Assembly: GCA_017861365.1 (NCBI GenBank)
Contig: JAGFXR010000001.1
Span: 62,001 to 126,000, forward strand
Direction of reading: 5' to 3'
DNA: 64,000 bases
From: Oscillospiraceae bacterium
GTDB taxonomy: Bacteria; Bacillota; Clostridia; Oscillospirales; Oscillospiraceae
Made by a program: the position numbers and the translations under genes
Part shown: positions 17,473 to 25,866 of the stretch, piece after piece
Layout: the number at the start of each line of letters is the position of its first letter
How positions within the stretch are numbered: the stretch's first letter is position 1
The notes under the pieces: model-generated
The model's database searches: none
Told to the model about the DNA's origin: nothing
The model's input: the letters and a program-made list of their open reading frames with translations, nothing else

Positions 17473-17990
17473 GACGCCGACTCCTTCCAAAGGATGGGGA
17501 TGCCGCAGATTACCTCGTATACCAGATCCGCCCGGGCGGCCACGGCGCGATTAAGCGCGGAAAGGCACATCAGGTAATCCAGGGTTTCCCGGTCATATTC
17601 CATTCCGTCTAAAAACAGCTCGTTAGACACAATGACAAGCGCCTCAGACAATTGCTCCAGACGCAGGATGCCGGACATGATCCGCCCGGCGGCTCCGGCG
17701 GAGTCTTCGTCCCCGAAAAATTCATTGGCGGCCAGATTGGACAGATCCTCCAGCAGCACCGACGAGCGGGGCGGTATATTGGCCCGTTCCAGAGCCCGGG
17801 GGCATTCCAGCGTCTCAAAGGCTTTGTCCCTGCGCATTTCCCGATGATGCAGGGCGCGTTTTTCGCATTCCTCGTCTCGGAGCAGCATGGTGGCAAGGTA
17901 GATGCGCCGTTCAGAATCCCCGGAGACCATCAGGGATTCCGCGAAGCTTGATTTTCCGCTGGCGGAGCCGCCGACGACCAATGTAAGCAT
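17469..17990 (-). CDS. cobU: Adenosylcobinamide kinase / adenosylcobinamide-phosphate guanylyltransferase (CobU-type)
   Basis: Phosphorylates adenosylcobinamide and/or transfers GMP to it. The P-loop is intact (LVVGGSASGKSSFAESL) and HHREMRRDKAFETLECP contains the His expected to carry GMP. The C-terminal part (VIVSNELFLDGMEYDRETLDYLMCLSALNRAVAARADLVYEVICGIPILWK) departs from the usual EVG.GIVP...R.YRD pattern, which is instead present in the second copy at 16329. The ATG at 17990 follows GGAGGAGAGGAT; 173 aa. First gene of the operon, behind its own promoter. Confidence 0.88.
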   Translation of the reverse strand: MLTLVVGGSASGKSSFAESLMVSGDSERRIYLATMLLRDEECEKRALHHREMRRDKAFETLECPRALERANIPPRSSVLLEDLSNLAANEFFGDEDSAGAAGRIMSGILRLEQLSEALVIVSNELFLDGMEYDRETLDYLMCLSALNRAVAARADLVYEVICGIPILWKESAS

Positions 17991-18036
17991 ATCCTCTCCT
18001 CCTGATACAGGCTGAAGACAAACAGTAAGCCGGTTC

Positions 18037-18065
18037 AGTATACCAAGCCTTCGGACAATTGTAAA
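18037..18065 (-). promoter_or_regulatory. Promoter of the cobU-cobS operon
   Basis: Minus-strand TTTACA (18060-18065), 17-nt spacer, TATACT (18037-18042), 46 nt before the cobU start. No riboswitch is seen between it and cobU, so this operon appears to be outside the cobalamin riboswitch. Confidence 0.7.
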
Positions 18066-18108
18066 GCCCGGCGCAGACGGCGTTGTGCGGAGGTCTTTTG
18101 TCCTATAA

Positions 18109-19290
18109 TCAGCGGCGGCCGTGAATCGCTTCCTCCAGACACTCCAGCGCAAGCTGAAGCGTTTTACGGGGGCAGGCGATGTTAATGCGCTCGAAGCCTT
18201 CACCCACCGCGCCAAAGATCGCGCCGCTGTCCAGCCAGAGTCCGGCCTTGTTGACGATGAGATACTCCCGCTCCTCCTCGGTCAGATTCAGCGCCCGGAA
18301 ATCCAGCCACAGCAGATAGGTTCCCTGCGGCTCAACAAGCTGAATCTCAGGTAGGTTCTCCCGCAGATAGCTTCTCACAAAGGAAATATTGTCCCATAAA
18401 TAATCCTTCAGCTCGTCAAACCATGCGCCTCCCCGGCTGTAAGCCGCCTGGCAGGCGGCCAGTCCCATGGTATTGTGCTGGCTGTAGCCCGCCCGGTCAA
18501 TTTCCAGCCGAAATTTCCTGCGCAGCTCGGGATTGGGAATAAAGCAGTTGGAAATCTGAAGCCCAGCCATGTTAAAGGTCTTACTGGGCGCGGTGAAGAT
18601 CAGGCAATTCTGTTCGAATGCTTCACCCAGGGTCGAGAATACCGTGTGCCTGTTGTCTCCCCAGACGAAATCCCAATGAATTTCATCCGACGCCACAATG
18701 ACGCCGTGACGCAGGCAGATATCGCCCATTGCCGCCAGCTCTTCCCTGGTCCAGACTCGTCCCACAGGATTGTGAGGGGAGCAGAGGAGGAAGAGCTTGA
18801 CCCGATGCTCCACAATGCACCGTTCGAAGTCCTCAAAATTGATTTGATACACGCCGCCGCGATTCTCCAGTGGATTGCTGACCAGAACCCGGTTGTTGTC
18901 CTCAATCACTTCGCTGAAGGGGTAGTAGACCGGCTGCTGGATGAGCACGCCGTCGCCGATCTCCGTATAGGCCCGCACCGCCATGGCCAGGGCAAACACA
19001 ATGCCCGGGGTTTTGACCAGCCATCTGCGTTGAGGGGTCCAGCCGTGACGCTCCTGATACCAGCCCAGCAGGGCTTCAAAATATCCTTCGCCCGGCTCGC
19101 TATAACCGAAAATACCGTGATCCACCCGCTCCCGCAGCGCATCCAGCACGGCGGGGGGCGCCTGAAAATCCATATCGGCCACCCAGAGGGGGAGCACATT
19201 GGCAGGCTTGCCCCGTCTGACGGCAAAATCATATTTCAGGCTGCCGGTACCCCGGCGGTCAATGATACGGTCAAACTGTGATTCCATCAT
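18109..19290 (-). CDS. PatB/MalY-type cystathionine beta-lyase (C-S lyase)
   Basis: PLP-dependent fold-type I aminotransferase relative that cleaves C-S bonds, typically cystathionine to homocysteine, pyruvate and ammonia. The 393-aa sequence has LPLWVADMDFQAPPAVLDAL near the N-terminus (the MalY/PatB hallmark), GIFGYSEP, CSPHNPVGRVW, VIVASDEIHWDFVW and the PLP-lysine segment FTAPSKTFNMAGLQISN. It lies 11 nt after the cystathionine gamma-synthase-type gene behind a Met T-box, so a role in transsulfuration to methionine is the best reading. A general cysteine-S-conjugate lyase activity is possible. Confidence 0.9.
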   Translation of the reverse strand: MMESQFDRIIDRRGTGSLKYDFAVRRGKPANVLPLWVADMDFQAPPAVLDALRERVDHGIFGYSEPGEGYFEALLGWYQERHGWTPQRRWLVKTPGIVFALAMAVRAYTEIGDGVLIQQPVYYPFSEVIEDNNRVLVSNPLENRGGVYQINFEDFERCIVEHRVKLFLLCSPHNPVGRVWTREELAAMGDICLRHGVIVASDEIHWDFVWGDNRHTVFSTLGEAFEQNCLIFTAPSKTFNMAGLQISNCFIPNPELRRKFRLEIDRAGYSQHNTMGLAACQAAYSRGGAWFDELKDYLWDNISFVRSYLRENLPEIQLVEPQGTYLLWLDFRALNLTEEEREYLIVNKAGLWLDSGAIFGAVGEGFERINIACPRKTLQLALECLEEAIHGRR

Positions 19291-19301
19291 AGTACCCTCT
19301 T

Positions 19302-20435
19302 TCAGTCGTCCAATGCCTGCTTTAAATCGGAAATAATATCGTCAACGCCTTCCAGCCCTACAGACAGCCGCAGAAGCCGCTCGTTGATGCCTTTAGCCAG
19401 ACACTCCTCACGGGGCACGTCGGCGTGGGTCTGTAAAATGGGATAGGTGATCAGGGTCTCGGCCCCGCCCAGGCTCTCCGCGAACAGAATCAGCTTGACG
19501 CGCTCCAAAATGGCGTGAGCGGTTTCCTCTGTGTCGGTTTCAAAGGAGATCATGCCGCCAAAGCCGCTGGTCTGGGCCAAACTGGTCTGATATCCGGCGC
19601 TGCCCGCCACACCGGGATAGTAGACCCGCTTCACCTTGGGATGACCGGTGAGCCAGTCCGCCAGTGCCGCGGCGGAGGTTCCGTGACGCTCCATCCGCAG
19701 CGGAAGGGTTTTGATGCCCCGCAGCACCATCCAGCTGTCAAAGGCGGAAAGGCAGGAGCCGATGGTTTTAAAGAGAAACCGCAGCCGCTCCGAATCATCC
19801 GCCCGGGCGGAAATGACAAATCCCGCGAGTACGTCGTTGTGGCCGCTCAAATATTTTGTCCCGCTGTGCACCACCAGATCGGCGCCCAGCAAAATCGGCT
19901 TTTGAAAATAGGGTGTCAGGAAGGTGTTGTCCACAATAGTGACAAGGCCGCGCTGCCGGGCAAGCTCGCTCAACGCCCGCAAATCTGTAATCTGCATGGT
20001 GGGGTTGGAGGGGGTCTCCACAAAAATAGCTTTTGTTTCCGGACGAATGGCGGCCTGCACCGCGGGTAAATCTCCGGTATCCAGCGCAGTGAAGGTCAGC
20101 CCGTTCTTCTCCGAAATGGTGTGGAACAGACGGATGGAGCCTCCGTACAGATCAGCGGAGGTGATAATATGGTCACCGGGCCGGAAGAGCTCCAAGACGC
20201 AGGCAATGGCGGCCATCCCGGAGGAAAAGGCCATGGCGTCGTGCCCCTCCTCCAGGGCACAAACTGTTTTTTCCAGATACTCCCGGGTGGGATTTTGCAG
20301 GCGGGAATAATCATACCCCGTGCTGCTGCCGATTCCGGGATGGGCAAAGGTAGACGAGAGATAAACCGGCGGCGTGACACTCCCCGCCCAGTCCGGCTGA
20401 TATCCCCCGTGGATGCACACTGTACTGATATCCAT
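19302..20435 (-). CDS. Cystathionine gamma-synthase / gamma-lyase family enzyme (Cys/Met metabolism PLP enzyme)
   Basis: PLP-dependent transsulfuration enzyme of 377 aa. Motifs: STVCIHGGY, TPPVYLSSTF, YDYSRLQNPTREYLE, AFSSGMAAI, ETPSNPTMQITDL, DNTFLTPYFQKP and VVHSGTKYLSGHNDVLAGF (PLP Lys). The family includes MetB, MetC, gamma-lyases and O-acetylhomoserine sulfhydrylases, and sequence alone does not separate them fully. The Met T-box leader and the downstream C-S lyase favour a biosynthetic MetB-like role. The ATG at 20435 follows AAGGAGG and is 30 nt after the T-box terminator. Confidence 0.9.
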   Translation of the reverse strand: MDISTVCIHGGYQPDWAGSVTPPVYLSSTFAHPGIGSSTGYDYSRLQNPTREYLEKTVCALEEGHDAMAFSSGMAAIACVLELFRPGDHIITSADLYGGSIRLFHTISEKNGLTFTALDTGDLPAVQAAIRPETKAIFVETPSNPTMQITDLRALSELARQRGLVTIVDNTFLTPYFQKPILLGADLVVHSGTKYLSGHNDVLAGFVISARADDSERLRFLFKTIGSCLSAFDSWMVLRGIKTLPLRMERHGTSAAALADWLTGHPKVKRVYYPGVAGSAGYQTSLAQTSGFGGMISFETDTEETAHAILERVKLILFAESLGGAETLITYPILQTHADVPREECLAKGINERLLRLSVGLEGVDDIISDLKQALDD

Positions 20436-20464
20436 AAATCATATGCCTCCTTAAAAATTAGAAT

Positions 20465-20496
20465 AAAAACCCCGTCTTCCAGATCAGAAGACGGGG
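20465..20496 (-). terminator. T-box terminator hairpin
   Basis: Minus-strand stem CCCCGTCTTC / GAAGACGGGG followed by TTTTT, located just downstream of the T-box core. It competes with the antiterminator. Confidence 0.88.
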
Positions 20497-20705
20497 AGCC
20501 CGTGGTACCACTTCAATTCACCTGACCGGGCGGTCAGGCCTCTTTCCTGTCTGATAACGGACAGATACCGTCGCAGTCTAGGCAAATACCTCGGTGCGCC
20601 GCTCCGGAGCCATCTTCAAGCCCAGTCCGTTTATCCCCTTTCACCGTATGGGGACTCTCTGAAAAACGGCGCTATGGCTTTACTATTTCCTTCATCGCAT
20701 TTTAA
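20465..20705 (-). ncRNA. T-box leader, probable methionine specifier
   Basis: The minus strand has an AGTAA/GAAG specifier-loop pattern, an AGAGAG motif in Stem I, a T-box core GAAGTGGTACCACGGG at about 20499-20514, and an intrinsic terminator. By analogy with glyQS-type leaders, where the codon follows GAA plus one base, the specifier reads ATG at 20611-20613 (GAAG-ATG-G), i.e. Met. This fits the methionine-related genes downstream. Uncharged tRNA-Met would promote antitermination. The specifier assignment is by eye. Confidence 0.9.
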
Positions 20706-20724
20706 TATGTGATTGATTACTGCA

Positions 20725-20753
20725 AGCTTATCAGAAGCGGCATGAAAAGTCAA
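20725..20753 (-). promoter_or_regulatory. Promoter of the T-box operon
   Basis: Minus-strand TTGACT (20748-20753), 17-nt spacer, TAAGCT (20725-20730), immediately before the T-box leader. The -10 is a weak match. Confidence 0.6.
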
Positions 20754-20778
20754 TATAAATCATATCGTAATAGTATGA

Positions 20779-21876
20779 TTAGTGGCTACGCTCCAAAATC
20801 TCCGTCAGCAGGGTCAGAACCAGCTGATTTTCCTCATAGATCCCGATGGAGACCCGCAGCCAGGTGGGCATTCCAAATTCCTTGCCGCCCCGCACCAGAA
20901 TGCCTTTTTTTAAAAATTCCAGCACGACATCATCGCTGTCGGTGCCCACGTCGAACATGATAAAATTCCCGTTGGTTTTAATATAGTCCAGCCCCAGCGT
21001 TTCTAGGGTCTGATAGTAAAGCTGCTTGCTTTTTCTGGCGTTATCCTGGACGAGCTCCACAAATTCCGTATCCTCCAGGCTGGCCAGCGCGGCCACCTGT
21101 GCCAGATGATTCACGCAGATTGGAAGCTGAGCCTTTGTCAAAAGGGAGATCAGCTCCTCGGAGGCAATTCCATAGCCGATGCGGAAGGAAGCCAGGCCGT
21201 AAAGCTTGGAAAAAGTTCGCAGAGAGATGATATTATGGTGCTGATTGATATAGTGAAGGCCGTTGGCGAAATCAGCGTCCTCGGAGAAGTCAAGATACGC
21301 CTCATCCAAAACGATGATAATGTCATCCCGAATACCCTCCAAAAAGCGGTCAAACTGAGCCCTGCCAAACTGTGTCCCGGTGGGATTGTTGGGGTTACAG
21401 AGCCAGATCACCCGGGTTCGGCCGGTAATTCGGGCTTTGATGGCGTCCAAATCCACAGCGTGATCCTTGAGGGGAACTTTGATGATTACGCCGTCCATCT
21501 GGGTGGTCGCCCCGGCATACCATCCGAAGGACGGGTCGGCCATAATGGCCTCCTCCCCCGGATTGATAAAGGCCTGTGCCACCAGCGAAATCAGGGAAAA
21601 GGAGCCGGTGCCGAAGATCAGCTGGGCAGGCTCCACATGCAGCCGCTGAGCCAGCGTTTCCCGCAGCCGGGTCACATATGGGTCGGGATAGTAGGACAGA
21701 CCCTCCAGCGATTCCGCCAGTGCCTTTTTTGCCAGCGGGGAATAGCCAAGATTGTTTTCGTTGCCCGCCAGCTTGATCACTCGTTCAAATCCGTATTCGC
21801 GCTGAATCGACTCCAGCGACCTTGCCGGCGCATAAGAGGAGAATTGCTCCAGGGCCGGTCTTGCGTGCAATGGCAT
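20779..21876 (-). CDS. Class I/II aminotransferase (HisC-like)
   Basis: PLP-dependent aminotransferase, 365 aa, related to histidinol-phosphate aminotransferases: IKLAGNENNLGYSPLAKKAL, YYPDPYVTRLR, WLCNPNNPTGTQF, VLDEAYLDF, and the PLP-lysine segment RTFSKLYGLASFRIGYG. No other his genes are nearby. It follows the Fe-ADH-family dehydrogenase by 2 nt and ends the operon that starts with the nitrogenase-like genes. A role in transaminating a small keto acid or amino acid derived from the imported compound is inference; methionine or aromatic specificity is possible. Confidence 0.85.
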   Translation of the reverse strand: MPLHARPALEQFSSYAPARSLESIQREYGFERVIKLAGNENNLGYSPLAKKALAESLEGLSYYPDPYVTRLRETLAQRLHVEPAQLIFGTGSFSLISLVAQAFINPGEEAIMADPSFGWYAGATTQMDGVIIKVPLKDHAVDLDAIKARITGRTRVIWLCNPNNPTGTQFGRAQFDRFLEGIRDDIIIVLDEAYLDFSEDADFANGLHYINQHHNIISLRTFSKLYGLASFRIGYGIASEELISLLTKAQLPICVNHLAQVAALASLEDTEFVELVQDNARKSKQLYYQTLETLGLDYIKTNGNFIMFDVGTDSDDVVLEFLKKGILVRGGKEFGMPTWLRVSIGIYEENQLVLTLLTEILERSH

Positions 21877-21878
21877 GA

Positions 21879-22970
21879 TTATGCCTCCCTTAGATCAGTT
21901 TTTCCGATTTCATCCGCTCTGTGAATGGCCGCTTTAATAGCCGCGGCGTCAAGCCCGGAGAGAAATTTCACGGAGGGAAGATACGCCAGCAGCTCGCTTG
22001 CGACACGCTCCAAAGTGGCCTCATCCTTCTCCGGGAAGCCGATCGCCTCCAGCGTCAGGGGCTGATCCAGCTTACGGAAGATGCGAAGCTCCCGCGCGAT
22101 CTCCGCCTTGCTTTTTCCCTCCAGAACAAATTGGATGAGCAGCCCGAAGGCAACCCGTTCGCCGTGCAGCCGGTCACGGGTTCCAGGGACGCTGGTGACG
22201 ACGTTATAAAAGCTGTGGGCGAAGCCGCCGTAGAAGTTGGAGGTAATGCTGCCCACCAGGCCCGCCAGATAAATCACCGCGTCAATGGCATTGGTCACCC
22301 TCCGGGTCACGGTTCCCGATCGGAGATCTGCAAGGGTCTCATCCAGATACTGTGTCAGCTCACGGTAGGCAAGCTGTGCGGTGTTGACCGTCTGGTTGAG
22401 GGTCAGCAGCTCCCCGTCCACCGCGAGATTGGGCTCGGTTTCGTAGAATTTTGCCAGCGTATCCACGATCCCCGCCTTAAGGTAGCGCTCCGGCGCGGCG
22501 GCGATGATCTGGGTATCCGCTAAAATCAGCTTGGGGGAATTGGTATTTGGAGCCACGTCGATCATGGTTCCTTCCTCATCGTAAACAATGGTGACTGAGG
22601 CCCACGCGGCACAGGTGGCGGCGATGGTGGGAATGGCAACGACGCTGAGGGCTTCTCGATCCCCAACCACCTTCACGGTGTCCAGAACCCGCCCGCCGCC
22701 CAGACCGATGATGGTGTCGGCCTGAAACGAGCGGACCGCAGTTTGGATGGGAGAAAAGGCCGACTCACTGGGAAAGCCCTCGAACAGGTGGGTGGTATAT
22801 GTGATACCGTGCTCCGTCAGGCTGTCCAGCAGGGGCTGCCCCGCCACCTGAAAGGAGGTTTTGCTGCCGACGACGACAGCCCGTTTGCCGTATTTGGCGA
22901 TGTAGGAGCCGGCGTGGGCGATGATTCCCGGCTCACTGAGATATTCCAGAGGTGCTTTGATGGTAAGCAT
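21879..22970 (-). CDS. Iron-type alcohol/glycerol dehydrogenase family protein (GldA/HcxA-like)
   Basis: NAD(P)-dependent, metal-containing dehydrogenase of 363 aa. Visible: RAVVVGSKTSF and GLGGGRVLDTVK for nucleotide binding, PTIAATCAAWASVTIVYDEEG, and metal-ligand positions D170 (AGIVDTLAKFYE), H252 (GGFAHSFYN) and H269 (RLHGERVAFG). It resembles the GldA subgroup containing hydroxycarboxylate dehydrogenase (YbdH) more than butanol dehydrogenases. In E. coli ybdH lies close to the methionine aminotransferase gene ybdL; here the partner is also an aminotransferase. The substrate is unknown. SD AGGGAGG precedes the ATG. Confidence 0.85.
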   Translation of the reverse strand: MLTIKAPLEYLSEPGIIAHAGSYIAKYGKRAVVVGSKTSFQVAGQPLLDSLTEHGITYTTHLFEGFPSESAFSPIQTAVRSFQADTIIGLGGGRVLDTVKVVGDREALSVVAIPTIAATCAAWASVTIVYDEEGTMIDVAPNTNSPKLILADTQIIAAAPERYLKAGIVDTLAKFYETEPNLAVDGELLTLNQTVNTAQLAYRELTQYLDETLADLRSGTVTRRVTNAIDAVIYLAGLVGSITSNFYGGFAHSFYNVVTSVPGTRDRLHGERVAFGLLIQFVLEGKSKAEIARELRIFRKLDQPLTLEAIGFPEKDEATLERVASELLAYLPSVKFLSGLDAAAIKAAIHRADEIGKTDLREA

Positions 22971-22999
22971 AGTATGATCCTCCCTGATGGAGTACGCCG

Positions 23000-23773
23000 T
23001 CAGATGGCGTACTCGCCGGGCCGGAGAGCGCTGCCCGACTCGGTATCGTCAATATTCAGTACTTTATTTAATATTTTCTGCTCAAAATAGGCGAAATCAG
23101 GCCCCTTCTGGCGCGGTCTGTCCAGGGTGATCCGGATGTCGAAGGCAACGGTATGATGATCCATCACGATGACCCGGTCGGCGAGCCGGACGGCCTCGCT
23201 GACGTCGTGGGTGACCAGAACCGCCGTGAAGCCCTGCTCCAGCCAAAGCGTTTCCACCAGATTCTGCATCTCGATTCGGGTGAGGGCGTCCAGAGCGCCC
23301 AGCGGCTCATCCAGCAGGAGCGCCCTTGGCTTTCCGGCAATGGCCCGAGCCAGAGAAACCCGCTGCCGCTGTCCGCCGGACAGCACGATGGGAAAGTTTT
23401 TGGCGCGATCCTCCAGCCCCACGGAAGCCAGGGCGGACAGAGCGGTTTTTTGATCCCGGTTGGGTGCGCCCAGCTTCACGTTGTCAACCGCCGTTTTCCA
23501 GGGAAGCAGCCGCGCCTCCTGAAAGACAAAGCGGACATCGCTGTTGACGCCCCTCACCTCCTGGTTTGCCACCGAGATGCCGCCGGAGGAGGGCTGATCC
23601 AGACCGGAAATGAGTCTGAGCAGAGTGCTTTTGCCGCAGCCGCTCCGGCCCACAATGGCGACAAAATCGCCCGCCTCGATGGTAATATCCACATGTTCCA
23701 GCACGGAAAGGCTGCCGAATTGTTTGGAAAGATTGTTTACCGCAATGTGGACGCCGTTTTCTGTTTGACTCAT
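23000..23773 (-). CDS. ABC transporter ATPase, sulfonate/taurine/nitrate type (SsuB-like)
   Basis: ATPase of a periplasmic-binding-protein-type importer. Walker A GRSGCGKST, Q-loop FVFQEARLLPWKTAVDNV (the RLLPW motif is typical of SsuB/TauB/NrtD), signature LSGGQRQRVSLARA, Walker B ALLLDEPLGALD and switch VTHDVSEA. The ATG at 23773 has GGAGG upstream; the longer frame lies in the permease gene. 257 aa. It forms a set with the permease at 23793 and the binding protein at 24743. Confidence 0.9.
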   Translation of the reverse strand: MSQTENGVHIAVNNLSKQFGSLSVLEHVDITIEAGDFVAIVGRSGCGKSTLLRLISGLDQPSSGGISVANQEVRGVNSDVRFVFQEARLLPWKTAVDNVKLGAPNRDQKTALSALASVGLEDRAKNFPIVLSGGQRQRVSLARAIAGKPRALLLDEPLGALDALTRIEMQNLVETLWLEQGFTAVLVTHDVSEAVRLADRVIVMDHHTVAFDIRITLDRPRQKGPDFAYFEQKILNKVLNIDDTESGSALRPGEYAI

Positions 23774-23792
23774 TGTTACTCGCCTCCAGATG

Positions 23793-24590
23793 TTATGCGT
23801 GGCGCCAGCGCAGGAATCGGTTCTCCAGGAGAGTTGCCACAAGATCGGAGAGTTTCCCCAGCAGCGCGTAAATGAAGATTGCCAAAAACACCTTATCCAT
23901 CTGCATCAGCTCTCTGGCCTGCGTGGCCATGTAGCCGATTCCCGCGTCGGTTCCGACCATCTCGGCGGCAATTAAAATCACCCACATGATGCCCAGGGAG
24001 ATCCTCACGCCGACCAGCACCGACTGCAGGGAGCCGGGTAGAATGACCTGGGTAAACAGCTCCCACTTGTTCAGGCCGTAAACCTTGCTCATCTCCAGCA
24101 GCCCGTCATCAATCGTCCTGACCCCGCCGTAGGTGTTGAGATACATGGGGAAGAACACGGCAAGGGCGACCATGAATATTTTCAGCGTCTCACCAATTCC
24201 CAGATAAATAATGAGAAGGGGAAGAAGGGCGAGTACGGGCACCGTGCGGAACATTTGGATGGTGGTGTTGAGAAACGCGTTAGATACCTTGGACATCCCG
24301 TTGAGCATCCCCATGAAGTAACCCAGCGCGCCGCCGATCACCAGTCCGATAAGGGCTCTCTGGGAGCTGATGATGATATACTCCCAGATGGAACCGTCAC
24401 TGACCATTTTAACGGTCCGCTCAATCACAGCGGTGGGGGAGGGCAGCAGGCGCAGCTTGAAGTCGCTGGAGTTTGTCGCCAGAACCCAGAGAAAAATGAT
24501 GAACGCCGGCAGAATCCATTGGAGGACAGGCGCCAATTTGTCAATCAGGGACTTTTCGTTTAAGGATGGTTTTATCTTATTTTTTGCCAT
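23793..24590 (-). CDS. ABC transporter permease, sulfonate/taurine type (SsuC-like)
   Basis: Binding-protein-dependent transport permease of 265 aa with about six hydrophobic helices. It carries the EAA-type coupling loop LLEMSKVYGLNKWELFTQVILPGSLQSVLVGVRISLG and the family motif AAEMVGTDAGIGYMATQARELMQMDKVF, shared by SsuC/TauC/NrtB. The ATG at 24590 has GGAGGTC upstream. It lies 152 nt after the binding protein, and that gap holds an inverted repeat. Confidence 0.9.
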   Translation of the reverse strand: MAKNKIKPSLNEKSLIDKLAPVLQWILPAFIIFLWVLATNSSDFKLRLLPSPTAVIERTVKMVSDGSIWEYIIISSQRALIGLVIGGALGYFMGMLNGMSKVSNAFLNTTIQMFRTVPVLALLPLLIIYLGIGETLKIFMVALAVFFPMYLNTYGGVRTIDDGLLEMSKVYGLNKWELFTQVILPGSLQSVLVGVRISLGIMWVILIAAEMVGTDAGIGYMATQARELMQMDKVFLAIFIYALLGKLSDLVATLLENRFLRWRHA

Positions 24591-24690
24591 AACGACCTCC
24601 TGTTCGCCGCAACGTGAGGCTGCCCTCAATTTCGTATTTCGCCATACCGCGGCTGCCGTGTTTCCGGCCGACGGCACGCCGTATTGTTTT

Positions 24691-24736
24691 GTTTGCCGGA
24701 TCGGCACCCCCACATTGGGATACCAATCCGGCAAAC
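24691..24736 (-). repeat. Inverted repeat between binding-protein and permease genes
   Basis: Two 14-nt arms (24691-24704 and 24723-24736; GTTTGCCGGAT..) match at 13 positions around an 18-nt loop. No T-run follows. It lies just after the ssuA-like stop codon. Such intercistronic hairpins commonly stabilise the upstream message, which would raise binding protein over permease; this role is inferred. Confidence 0.6.
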
Positions 24737-24742
24737 AGTGCG

Positions 24743-25807
24743 TCAGTTGGTTTTAACCTGCTGTGCGATCTGGTCGGCGAGGGTGTCGGAGTACAGCGTC
24801 TGCACGTCAATTTGACTCTCCAGCAGGCCTACGCCGTAGAACGAATCCGCCACATCCTGCAAGGAGGCCTGGTCACTCTCGGTGAAGGCGCGGATATGAG
24901 ATTCGCGCTGGGCGTCGCCGGTTTTCAGATAAGCAACATAATCCTCCTCGGTCATGCCGTTGGATTCCGCCGCAATCTTCGCGTACTCTTCGTAATGGTT
25001 GCGAATCCACTCATTGGCCTGTTCCGTGCGGCTTAAATAATCCACAATGGCGGCGGATGTCGCGGGATCGGCCAGCGCCAGCTCGGAGGCGCTGTAAATG
25101 TAGTTGCCGGAGAGGATATCCTCGGCGGATTCAAGGATGCGTCCGCCCTGTGCCAGATCGGTGGTAACCTGGGGGCCGTAGACGGCAAAGGCCGCGATGT
25201 CGCCGGAGATCAGTGCCGCCAGACCGTCGGACGGGGAGAGGTTGACAGGCTCAATGTCGTCCCAGGTGAGTCCGGCCTGATCGAGCATCTTCAGCAGGAA
25301 GTACTGGGCGGTGGTGGACTGGACATAGCCGACCTTCTGGCCCTTGAGCTCGGCAACGCTCTGAACGGTGGACTCCGGCCCGACAATCAGATCCTGAAGC
25401 TGGGTGTTGCCTTCGCCTGTTGCTACGATTTTAAAGTTTCCGCCGCCCTCGGCAAGAGAGGCGAACAGAGGGGGAATTTCACTGGTGTACGCCAGATCCA
25501 GTTCGTCGGCGGCCATTGCCTGCAGCGCCAGATTGCCGCCAGCGTATACGTCGATCTCCAGGGTGTACGGCGTATCGGACAGACCCGCCGCGTCCAGAAG
25601 CGCCTGTGTGGTGTTGAAGCCGTTCACCCGCAGGGTGACGCCGGACAGGTCAATATCGGATGAACTGTCTGTGGCTGTGGAAGCTGCGGTTTCGGTGGAA
25701 GCTGCGCTTTCCTGAGTCTGCGAGGAGCCTGTTGAGGACGAGCAGCCTGTCAGGAGCAGCGCGATGACTGTCATCAGCGAGAGTGCAAGAGTTGTGGCCT
25801 TTTTCAT
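24743..25807 (-). CDS. ABC transporter substrate-binding lipoprotein (SsuA-like)
   Basis: Extracellular lipoprotein receptor for the importer. A type II signal peptide ends in LLLTGC with the lipobox Cys at about residue 22, followed by a low-complexity Ser/Thr/Ala linker. The mature domain resembles the SsuA/TauA/NMT1 family: LRVNGFNTTQALLDAAGL, EIDVYAGGNLALQAMAADELDLAYTSEIPPLFA, LKGQKVGYVQSTTAQYFLLKML and LSPSDGLAALISGDIAAFAVYGPQ. The family binds sulfonates, taurine, nitrate or pyrimidine precursors. Next to a nitrogenase-like enzyme and methionine genes, an organosulfur ligand is plausible but unproven. Confidence 0.9.
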   Translation of the reverse strand: MKKATTLALSLMTVIALLLTGCSSSTGSSQTQESAASTETAASTATDSSSDIDLSGVTLRVNGFNTTQALLDAAGLSDTPYTLEIDVYAGGNLALQAMAADELDLAYTSEIPPLFASLAEGGGNFKIVATGEGNTQLQDLIVGPESTVQSVAELKGQKVGYVQSTTAQYFLLKMLDQAGLTWDDIEPVNLSPSDGLAALISGDIAAFAVYGPQVTTDLAQGGRILESAEDILSGNYIYSASELALADPATSAAIVDYLSRTEQANEWIRNHYEEYAKIAAESNGMTEEDYVAYLKTGDAQRESHIRAFTESDQASLQDVADSFYGVGLLESQIDVQTLYSDTLADQIAQQVKTN

Positions 25808-25866
25808 GTTGTTTCCTCCCTAAAATATCTAAAGATGTGCGATCACTTCATGGAAGCGGCTGTGGA

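Noticed and set aside
20779-21876. Histidine biosynthesis role for the HisC-like aminotransferase
   Set aside because: No other his genes are nearby and it is the last gene of the nitrogenase-like/importer operon; HisC-like sequences have many other roles.
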